This document shows positions 55,131 to 62,353 of a DNA stretch of 64,000 nucleotides, in pieces. A program made the translations under genes and the position numbers. Within the stretch, counting starts at the first letter, position 1. The number at the start of each line of letters is the position of its first letter. The notes under the pieces were generated by a model. It was not told the origin of the DNA. It saw only the letters and a program-made list of their open reading frames with translations, and made no database searches. The DNA is from Paraburkholderia aspalathi (lineage in GTDB: Bacteria; Pseudomonadota; Gammaproteobacteria; Burkholderiales; Burkholderiaceae): positions 1-64,000 of the forward strand of contig NZ_FPBH01000030.1 of NCBI RefSeq assembly GCF_900116445.1, written 5' to 3'.

Positions 55131-56405
55131 TCAAAATACCTGCTCGTAGAGATTCGATGCGGTGTTGAGGTAGTAGTCGTTCATCCACGGCTGTCCGCTT
55201 TCGAGACGCTTCCTGGCGTCTTCCGGGCTTCGGTCGCCGATCACAGGCAGCAACACCGCACCGCCTTCAATCAACACCATCGGGTCGCGTCCGCGCTCTT
55301 TCATGCATCGTGTGTGATAGGCGACCAACTCGTGCAGGAACGCAATCAGAACAGCCTCCGGCGAGGCAGCCTCCGCGGTTGAAGCAATAGCAAGAATTTC
55401 GGCTAACACCTGCATATGCTTCATGCGCGCAGAATCCTGTTCACCCGCAAGCATCACAAACCGCTCGGCGCGATCGCGCATAGTCGGCAACATTGCGTCC
55501 AGTTCGCGCGCGACGAGATCGAGTTTCTTGCCAGGTGCGCCACGCAGATAGTCGAACGCGTCCTGCATCACGAGAAGGAACGGCTCGCATCGCTGGACAC
55601 AGTCGATCGCATGAGCCAGCTGCGGTAGTACGAGCTTGCCAACGCGGTCTTTGAAATTCAACTCCTGCGTCGCGGCCAGCTTGCGCAGCACGAGGAACTC
55701 GCGAGCCAGAGTTTGCTGATACGTATCGCCGAACAGGCACTCCTGGAGCGTTTGGCGAAGCGTGTGCTGATCGAAGACGCTAGCCAGCGCTGTTGCCAAC
55801 GCACCGCCGAGGTATTGGTCCGGAAACAACGACTTGCCGGCGCCCTTGAGCGGATCAGCCAAGGCGGCTTTGAGTACTTTTGTGGCATCCGTCGTCCAGC
55901 GCTCAGCTAGCTGACTGGCGACGCCGGGCGCAACTATCCAGCTGTCATCCACAAGGCCGGCGCGTCGGCAAGTGCCGCGATAATACTGGTAAAGCCCGTT
56001 CGCAACGGTCTTGCCCATCTTCGTCGTTACACTGAAGTTCTCTCCGCCAGCGGCGAGCGCGTTATAGCCGAAACAGGCTGCATGGCCGTTGTGATACAGC
56101 CAGTATTCGATGAGCCCTTCCATCAGCCTGAAAAAGCGTCGGCGGGCGCCGTCGCGCTCGAGCAGCGATTGAAGGTCATCCAGATTGATCAGCCACTGGA
56201 TCAGAACCACCGCTTTGATGCCATTCACCTGCCCAACCGGCGACGCCAGGTTTGGAACGAGTCTGCGCCCAAACGCGCTCCATACCGGCAGCAAGCCCAA
56301 GGGGTCGCGGCCGCCGGACGACCGGCTCAAGGCGGGGTCCGCATCTGTGAAATACGGAAGACCGGCCGCCGACATGGCGGCGGCACTGCTGTCGAATTCA
56401 GTCAT
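55131..56405 (-). CDS. Unknown protein of the helicase-PLD module
   Basis: Not recognised. A 424-residue, largely helical soluble protein; the middle (GLIEYWLYHNGHAACFGYNA, GGENFSVTTKMGKTVANGLY) and C-terminal half (LAEILAIASTAEAASPEAVL) show no catalytic motif I can name. It is the first gene of a three-gene operon with the PLD nuclease 8 bp after its stop. It may be a sensor, specificity or scaffold subunit. Confidence 0.8.
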   Translation of the reverse strand: MTEFDSSAAAMSAAGLPYFTDADPALSRSSGGRDPLGLLPVWSAFGRRLVPNLASPVGQVNGIKAVVLIQWLINLDDLQSLLERDGARRRFFRLMEGLIEYWLYHNGHAACFGYNALAAGGENFSVTTKMGKTVANGLYQYYRGTCRRAGLVDDSWIVAPGVASQLAERWTTDATKVLKAALADPLKGAGKSLFPDQYLGGALATALASVFDQHTLRQTLQECLFGDTYQQTLAREFLVLRKLAATQELNFKDRVGKLVLPQLAHAIDCVQRCEPFLLVMQDAFDYLRGAPGKKLDLVARELDAMLPTMRDRAERFVMLAGEQDSARMKHMQVLAEILAIASTAEAASPEAVLIAFLHELVAYHTRCMKERGRDPMVLIEGGAVLLPVIGDRSPEDARKRLESGQPWMNDYYLNTASNLYEQVF

Positions 56406-56534
56406 GAAGAGCCGTCAAATGTGTGGCAGGAAATGGGTAAACGTCTAAAGACGTCTTCTTGTTGGTGGAGAACCAGATGCGTCCAGATGTCCTGAAAACC
56501 CGGGAGAAACGTTGCTTGCCTTGTCCGCATGGAC

Positions 56535-56558
56535 GCGGGTAGGGGTCAACCTACCCGC
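56535..56558. terminator. Hairpin between immunity gene and helicase-PLD operon
   Basis: GCGGGTAGG-GGTCAA-CCTACCCGC is a perfect 9-bp stem. No T run follows on either strand, so it is at most a weak terminator or attenuator. It separates the LHH/SUKH genes from the PLD module. Confidence 0.45.
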
Positions 56559-56577
56559 ACACCACCGGCACACAACG

Positions 56578-56985
56578 TTAGAAGTCTTCGGCCCACCGTT
56601 CCCAGAAACCCGGTTCGTCGTGATGCGCGTTCGTCATGGCAACATCCAGCGAAAGCGCCCAGAAACGCATGTTCGGCAAACGCGCGGTGCCGTCGGGCAG
56701 CTCGAGAAACGCAGCCAACTGCTGATAGACCAGATCGCCGGCGTCGTAGCAAACGTCCACATATATGCTCCCGCGATAGCCGCGCATCACATTCGGATTA
56801 GCTATTTCGCCGCATTCGCGCCACCCGATATCGTGTGCGTCGAGCCACTGGATAACCTGTGCGCGCGTTTCATTCTCAGACCATACGCTTCGCTTGCCCT
56901 GGGGGTCGTCGAAGAACGTCAGGTACAGCACGTCTCGCTGTTTCTGGCGAGCGATAGCATCTATATGTTCGAGTACAGTTGGCAT
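56578..56985 (-). CDS. Small protein, candidate second immunity protein
   Basis: Not assigned to a family. The 135-residue acidic protein begins PTVLEHIDAIARQKQRDVLY and ends PGFWERWAEDF. Small acidic alpha/beta proteins behind a toxin gene are commonly immunity proteins, and this one is the second gene after the LHH toxin. ATG at 56985 preferred; a GTG 11 codons earlier is possible. Confidence 0.65.
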   Translation of the reverse strand: MPTVLEHIDAIARQKQRDVLYLTFFDDPQGKRSVWSENETRAQVIQWLDAHDIGWRECGEIANPNVMRGYRGSIYVDVCYDAGDLVYQQLAAFLELPDGTARLPNMRFWALSLDVAMTNAHHDEPGFWERWAEDF

Positions 56986-57103
56986 ATCAGCAGCGACCGG
57001 CCATAAAAGAAGGGGCACTCATGCTAATCCTGCAAAGAGACAAATCGTGTCCCGGCAGAATGTGCCCATACCTCTCGCTGGCCGGACACGTTTTTCACCA
57101 GAA

Positions 57104-57511
57104 CTATTCGCCGAAAATCTTCTGCGACAGAAACGCTTCCAGGCCTTCATCCAGCACGCGGACGACACCACCATTCGGCGTGGCCCACAGTACGATCCGC
57201 TGCGCCTTGTCGTCGTATAGATAGTACTGACCGTCGCCAATCTCCAGCAGCGGCACCGCATTCGCCGGATAGCTGGCATCGCGGCTCAGGTCGTTGTACG
57301 CATTAAGCACATTGAGGTAGTGGTCTGCCGGGACGCCGAGGCCGTAGGTCTCGTAGGCGCCGAATACAATCACGCCGAAGTCCGAGAGGAAGGACTTGTA
57401 TTCGCTCGATAAAGAAAATGGCAGCTTCTGCTCTAGCGCCTGGATGCTTGCCGGGTCTGCCGGACAGGTATTGGCCTGATGGCGTTCAACCAGTTGTTTG
57501 ACATTTTGCAT
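57104..57511 (-). CDS. SMI1/KNR4 (SUKH) family immunity protein
   Basis: A 135-residue protein of the SUKH superfamily, which neutralises nuclease toxins. The pattern IQALEQKLPFSLSSEYKSFL then DFGVIVFGAYETYGLG and ending VVRVLDEGLEAFLSQKIFGE is typical. It starts 13 bp after the stop of the LHH toxin gene and is surely its antidote. Confidence 0.88.
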   Translation of the reverse strand: MQNVKQLVERHQANTCPADPASIQALEQKLPFSLSSEYKSFLSDFGVIVFGAYETYGLGVPADHYLNVLNAYNDLSRDASYPANAVPLLEIGDGQYYLYDDKAQRIVLWATPNGGVVRVLDEGLEAFLSQKIFGE

Positions 57512-57524
57512 AATGAACTCGAAG

Positions 57525-58112
57525 TTAGCTTTGTGACTCGATCTGTGCGGCCCGGGCCTTCCAGTACTCTTCCCGCTCCTTGCCGAAATCCTCCCGATTG
57601 ATTTCCGACTCCTTCAGCTTGTTGTGCAGAACGTTATCGTTGCCTTTCCCGCGGTGTTCCGCGCAGGTAAGTTCGGCAAGAGGCGAGTCCTGCTTCTGGC
57701 CGATATGGTGCAATTCAATCGGCCGGCCATTGGCATCGAGCGGCGCGCGGCCAGCCTTCATCCGTTCAAGGTTGGTCTTGCCGAAGAGGTCCACCTTATC
57801 GTAGTCGATGTCCGTACGAATCAATGCATCCTTGTCATTGACTTTCGTTGCCTCGAGATTGGCATTGTCGTAGATCTGGCCTTCGGCCTCACTGCCAATC
57901 GCGTCCAGGACGCTCTCCGGAAAGCCATCCCCCTTCAGTTTCTCACGAGTTTCGCCGCTCAGCGACGGGAGATCAAGACGGTTTTCCTGGGTCAGGAAAA
58001 GAGGTTTGTCGAGCTCGACGACATCCAGGCACAAGTCGGGCATCTCGCGAGCCAGCTCCACCAACTTGTTGGAGGCGTCGGCCTGCTCAAGCGCGAAGGT
58101 TTCAAAATTCAC
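57525..58112 (-). CDS. LHH-family HNH/endonuclease VII nuclease toxin
   Basis: A 195-residue protein. Residues about 110-190 form a polymorphic-toxin nuclease domain: NLERMKAGRAPLDANGRPIE, LHHIGQKQDSPLAELT with the LHH signature (the metal-binding His pair), then HRGKGND and a basic tail. The N-terminal 100 residues are unassigned and lack a PAAR, Rhs, WXG or signal sequence. The GTG start overlaps the stop of the HerA-like ATPase gene (GTGA), so toxin and ATPase are translated together, an unusual partner for LHH. Confidence 0.88.
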   Translation of the reverse strand: MNFETFALEQADASNKLVELAREMPDLCLDVVELDKPLFLTQENRLDLPSLSGETREKLKGDGFPESVLDAIGSEAEGQIYDNANLEATKVNDKDALIRTDIDYDKVDLFGKTNLERMKAGRAPLDANGRPIELHHIGQKQDSPLAELTCAEHRGKGNDNVLHNKLKESEINREDFGKEREEYWKARAAQIESQS

Positions 58113-61100
58113 AGGACACTCCCTTTTTCAACACTAGCTCGCCAACCGGCATAGATCTCAAGATGGCTTCCTTTCTGCATGCTGTAGTCCTTCATCAGAC
58201 ACTGCTGGGCGGCAAAGGCCAGCTCACCTGTCAGACCGTCGGCGAGCGGGGACAGCAACGCGCCCAGCAGGTCACGTAGTACGTTGAAGCCACCTAGTAC
58301 GTTGACGTGAGGCGCTGCCTGAATGGCCTGTTGGACGCCAGATCGGCAACCCAGGACATCCACGATCAGCGCCGCGGTGAATCCAAAGCGCTCCGGTTTC
58401 CACAGCGTAAGCGGCTGCTCACGCTTCGACTCATTGAGGGCCTGATAGAGGGGTATCTTGCTTCGCGTAAGCAAAGGCAAGCTGCGCATGCCCGCTTCGA
58501 TCAGGTTCAGATCGGCAGCGTCGGCGCTACGAATACGCGTCGCCAGTAGCAGCTTGAGCACCTGTTCGTTGAACGCGCTTCGGCTTGAAGTCGCTTTGTC
58601 CGCCGGGTGGTAGACGTAAGGCGTCTCACGGCCCGCGAATTTTTTGACCTGACAAAGCACCGGCTCCAGCCAGTCGTTCTGGTAGACGATGGCGACGCCT
58701 TTCGGCAGTCTCGCGATCTCTTCAAGCTGGTCATCGCGCAGCGCAACTGATTTGCCGATCAGGCGCCGGTCCATTTCATCCGGCAGGCGCATGATGATTT
58801 TCGTATTGGTGTTGCGGATCGCGGCAATATCCACTGCGCGCGGCGATTGATCCGCAATGATGAAACCTTCACCATACGTCCGCATCTCGGCAATCGCGTT
58901 GGTCAGCATCTCAACGGATTTGCCGATCACGCTCGACCCTTCGGTACTCCCCTCGCCTGCGCTACGCTTGAGTATGTTGTGCGCTTCCTCGAGAACGGTG
59001 ACATGGCGGAGCTGCTGGTTCATGCCGCCGTTAGCCATCCGGTATTCGCTCAGGCGCATCACCAGAATGCCCATGATCAGGGCCTTGGTTTCCGATGAAC
59101 CAACGCGGCTCAGGTCCACGATCACGTTGCTGTCGAACAAGGTGGCACTGTCGATCTCGTCGGCGACGAAGATCTGGCCGTTCAAGCCGTTGGTCAACGA
59201 TTTGATCCGCGTCGACAGTGAGCCGATATAGTTACCCTTGAGTTCTTGCGAATAGGCAGATGCCGTGATCACGCTTTCAAGCGCAATGAGCAGATCGGCG
59301 AACGTCGGAAAGAGGCTATCGCTGTAGCGGTTTGCCGACGATTCGAGATCCCATCCGCACTCTTCGTATGCCAGCAGAATGGCGTCCTTGAGCACCGCCG
59401 GCATCGCTGCGTACATCGGCCAGCAGACATTGAAAATCTCCACCAACCGATCCACGTGCTCAAGCACATGAACGGCCACGGGGAACTTGAAAGGATTGAT
59501 CCGCAGCAGTTCGCAGTGCGCCGGATGCGTGCCGAACACGCTGACGTCAGGGCGTTGGCCGAAAATGTGTTTGTACTCGCCCTTCGCCGGCTCGATTACC
59601 AGAAACGGCACGCCCGCGGCTTCGATCTGGCTGAGCATTTCATAGAGCGTGTTGCTTTTGCCGGCGCCAGTCGAGCCACTCACGAACACATGGCTCGAGA
59701 GCTGGTTCAGATTCAGCGAAATAGTTTGTGGCAGGTTTTCCCAGAGATGGCGAATGTTGCCGAGCGTGAGCGTTTTTCCCGCACCCGCTTCGGCGAACGT
59801 TCCGTCGAGTCGCTGCACCTTGCGTCCGAACGCCTGCGTTTCCAGCACTGCGACCGTGGAAGTCGACCGGCGAGGCAGGCTCAATTGAATCGCCAGTTCC
59901 TTACCCGACACAAGCGTGGCCGGCGTCAGGTAACTGATCGGCACCGTCTTTGAGAAATTGGGCCGTAGTTGTGGATGGCTCAACGCGGTCAGCCAATCGA
60001 TGATTGATTTCTTGCGGCCTGATTGCCAGGTCGTGAGCGCAAAATCCTCGTGACTGGATTTGCTGCCGCGGATCAATCCAAGAAAAATACTGGCAAGAGA
60101 TTCGGAAGACGCGGTGCTGTCGCCGATAAAGTACGCTGCGGAATTCCAGCCACCATATGTCTTGGCCTCGTCGATACGTTCGAGGTGATGGTCGATCTTC
60201 GACAACAGGCGCTCGACGGTCTTGTCGGTCGCCTCGATCGACATTTGCCGGCTCGAACCGCTGGTCTTATTGAGCGAGCGAGTGTCTGTCGTACTCGTCG
60301 TCCTCGTGTCGGAAGTCGTTCTGGAGGCTGCTTCGCTCCATGATGTGCCGTGGCTTTCGCTACGGCCATTCGACGTGGATTGACTCGTTCCGGTGGTCTG
60401 CTGCTCATTGAATGCGGTAGTCACCGCCGTCGCAACTAGGCCACCCGCAACCATCATCAACGGTGCGAACGGCCCGGAAGCGATCGCAGCCACGCCAATC
60501 GCCAGGCTCGCAGCGGAGCCGCCGATCGACGCGGCCTTGGCCGCCGCGGTTTGCGAGCTTAGCGAACTCGACGTACCGATGGTCTCCGTTGTACTCGTTC
60601 CGACCGTTTCGGAGGTACCTTTGGTTTCCGTCAGGCCAAGGCTTTGCCCCAAGGATTGACTCAACCCCTCGCTGATACTCTGACCGACACTGTCGCTTTC
60701 CTGCTCACCAAACGACACCTGCTGCTTCAACAGTGGCGAAAGCTGGGTCGCTACCTGCTCGTACCCGGTGCGGATCAGGTCGAGATTCTGCGAGGAAACC
60801 GGCTCGGCCAGAATGATCGCTTGATAGACGCGACTTTCGGCGGCATCGATAAAGCGTTCGAGCCCTTGCATGAAGTGTTCGCGATTTTCCGTCGACAGTG
60901 CCGGCACGCCCGTGACAGCGGTGATGCTCGCAGCCGTATTGTCCTTTTCGGCCGCTACGCTCTCGAGTAACGCGTTGACCTCCTGGACATTGAGCGGGAG
61001 TAGCGAACTGCCCGAAAAATGACCTTTGAAGGTCTCACGCAAGAGTTCGCCGGCGTTTTGCCCAAGCATTCTTCCTGGCTCACCTCGCGCGCCGATGAAC

Positions 61101-61420
61101 ACCTCTGTTTCGACACCATCCGAGCGCAGAAACAGAAACACCGAATAGCCCGCAGCGCCCAATGCCGTGTAGGCCGCGGTGGTACTTTCGAGCACCGACT
61201 GCTTGTTGCCCTGGACGATCCGCTCGATGCGGAAGATCCGCACGTCGCTGGCGCGGTTGAGTGCGACGCCCTTTTCGGCGAAGGCATGGACGGAATAATG
61301 CTCGAGCTCCGCCAGATAGCTGCGGTTGATCAGGGACCGCCCGGCTTCGAGCGTGGCCGCGGTGTTCTGATTGATTGAGGGAATCTCGATCTCAGGTTGG
61401 CGTACGGATGTCAGAGTCAT
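58109..61420 (-). CDS. HerA/FtsK-like membrane ATPase
   Basis: A 1103-residue protein. The N-terminal 260 residues are a soluble domain; about 265-290 is a Ser/Thr/Gly-rich stretch (repeated ETxGTS units); 294-340 is hydrophobic (SLAIGVAAIASGPFAPLMMV) and probably membrane-inserted; about 345-385 is again Ser/Thr-rich. The ATPase has Walker A FVSGSTGAGKSNTL (about 590) and Walker B HVTVLEEAHN (about 810), plus IIADQSPRAVD, which place it in the HerA/DUF87 group. It could pump DNA or protein across the membrane. Position between a GTPase and a toxin is distinctive. Confidence 0.85.
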   Translation of the reverse strand: MTLTSVRQPEIEIPSINQNTAATLEAGRSLINRSYLAELEHYSVHAFAEKGVALNRASDVRIFRIERIVQGNKQSVLESTTAAYTALGAAGYSVFLFLRSDGVETEVFIGARGEPGRMLGQNAGELLRETFKGHFSGSSLLPLNVQEVNALLESVAAEKDNTAASITAVTGVPALSTENREHFMQGLERFIDAAESRVYQAIILAEPVSSQNLDLIRTGYEQVATQLSPLLKQQVSFGEQESDSVGQSISEGLSQSLGQSLGLTETKGTSETVGTSTTETIGTSSSLSSQTAAAKAASIGGSAASLAIGVAAIASGPFAPLMMVAGGLVATAVTTAFNEQQTTGTSQSTSNGRSESHGTSWSEAASRTTSDTRTTSTTDTRSLNKTSGSSRQMSIEATDKTVERLLSKIDHHLERIDEAKTYGGWNSAAYFIGDSTASSESLASIFLGLIRGSKSSHEDFALTTWQSGRKKSIIDWLTALSHPQLRPNFSKTVPISYLTPATLVSGKELAIQLSLPRRSTSTVAVLETQAFGRKVQRLDGTFAEAGAGKTLTLGNIRHLWENLPQTISLNLNQLSSHVFVSGSTGAGKSNTLYEMLSQIEAAGVPFLVIEPAKGEYKHIFGQRPDVSVFGTHPAHCELLRINPFKFPVAVHVLEHVDRLVEIFNVCWPMYAAMPAVLKDAILLAYEECGWDLESSANRYSDSLFPTFADLLIALESVITASAYSQELKGNYIGSLSTRIKSLTNGLNGQIFVADEIDSATLFDSNVIVDLSRVGSSETKALIMGILVMRLSEYRMANGGMNQQLRHVTVLEEAHNILKRSAGEGSTEGSSVIGKSVEMLTNAIAEMRTYGEGFIIADQSPRAVDIAAIRNTNTKIIMRLPDEMDRRLIGKSVALRDDQLEEIARLPKGVAIVYQNDWLEPVLCQVKKFAGRETPYVYHPADKATSSRSAFNEQVLKLLLATRIRSADAADLNLIEAGMRSLPLLTRSKIPLYQALNESKREQPLTLWKPERFGFTAALIVDVLGCRSGVQQAIQAAPHVNVLGGFNVLRDLLGALLSPLADGLTGELAFAAQQCLMKDYSMQKGSHLEIYAGWRASVEKGSVL

Positions 61421-61425
61421 TGAGC

Positions 61426-62340
61426 TTATTTCACCAGCGAGAGATAGATCACCACCGCCGCGAGCGCGCCGCCGAATAGAAGGGCAATTTTGAAGATTGG
61501 ATTGAGTTCCGGGCGCGCCGTAACTGCTTCGGAGGGCGCAGAGGGTGCCTGATCCGCCATGGGCGAGGCCGCGCGTGGGCGTGGGGCCGATTGGGAGCTC
61601 GGAGTGCTCGGTTTAGCGATGGGAGCGAAGCCTTCCACACCGAGTTGACGCAGGTGCTCCCGTACCTCCACCAGATGGAGGAAACGCTCTTCCGAGAAAT
61701 TGGTCTTCAGGTATACGATCTGATTGTTGTAGTACTCCGGTAGCCATTGACTGCGGTCCGGGTCGATCGCGCGCGCAAAGTTTTTATCCGCGTACGGCTC
61801 GAGGAGGTCCGGCTGCCGCCCCTTTGCCCACGCCAACGCATTCCGAAGATCCTGTCCGGTCACCCGGTTATCGTTGAGTTCGAGTCGCAACGCCGTTCGA
61901 ATGGTCAGCGGGTCGCCTTCGTCGACGAACTTCTTCAGGTTACTGGAGGGCCGATAGGCGGAAGGCGCGCCTTCGCGCTTGGCTTGAGAAACCTTATCCG
62001 CACCGGCGCCCCCGTTGCTCACTGCCTGCGGGACGAACCCTTTGTAGCCTTCCTGCCGAAAATATTCGCGAACGGCAATCAAGTGTTCGAGACGCTCTTT
62101 CGAGAAGTTGTATCCTGCACAACGCTTCTGCCGGCGGTAGTAATCGACATCCCAGTCGGACCGCGCCGCATCGATATCGGCGAGCATCTCGTCCGCAGCA
62201 TACGAATCCAGCAGATCGGGCGTAGCGGTCTCCGCCTGAGCCAGAAACTGCCTCAAAAATTCACCCGTAACTTGCGTGTCGTCGAGCGCCAGCAGAAATT
62301 CACGGCGTGCATTTGCGATCGTTGTGTCTGTTGTGTTCAT
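61426..62340 (-). CDS. Two-repeat protein with a C-terminal membrane anchor
   Basis: A 304-residue protein made of two related repeats of about 90 residues: REFLLALDDTQVTGEFLRQF ... YYRRQKRCAGYNFSKERLEH LI and TALRLELNDNRVTGQDLRNA ... YYNNQIVYLKTNFSEERFLHL. A Pro/Ser/Ala-rich linker follows, then one hydrophobic helix at the end (IFKIALLFGGALAAVVIYLS). This makes it a tail-anchored-type protein. I start at ATG 62340, with GGGGG upstream; the frame is open to 62457. It lies 13 bp after the GTPase and 5 bp before the ATPase gene. No known family. Confidence 0.82.
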   Translation of the reverse strand: MNTTDTTIANARREFLLALDDTQVTGEFLRQFLAQAETATPDLLDSYAADEMLADIDAARSDWDVDYYRRQKRCAGYNFSKERLEHLIAVREYFRQEGYKGFVPQAVSNGGAGADKVSQAKREGAPSAYRPSSNLKKFVDEGDPLTIRTALRLELNDNRVTGQDLRNALAWAKGRQPDLLEPYADKNFARAIDPDRSQWLPEYYNNQIVYLKTNFSEERFLHLVEVREHLRQLGVEGFAPIAKPSTPSSQSAPRPRAASPMADQAPSAPSEAVTARPELNPIFKIALLFGGALAAVVIYLSLVK

Positions 62341-62353
62341 GCGTCCCCCGAGC

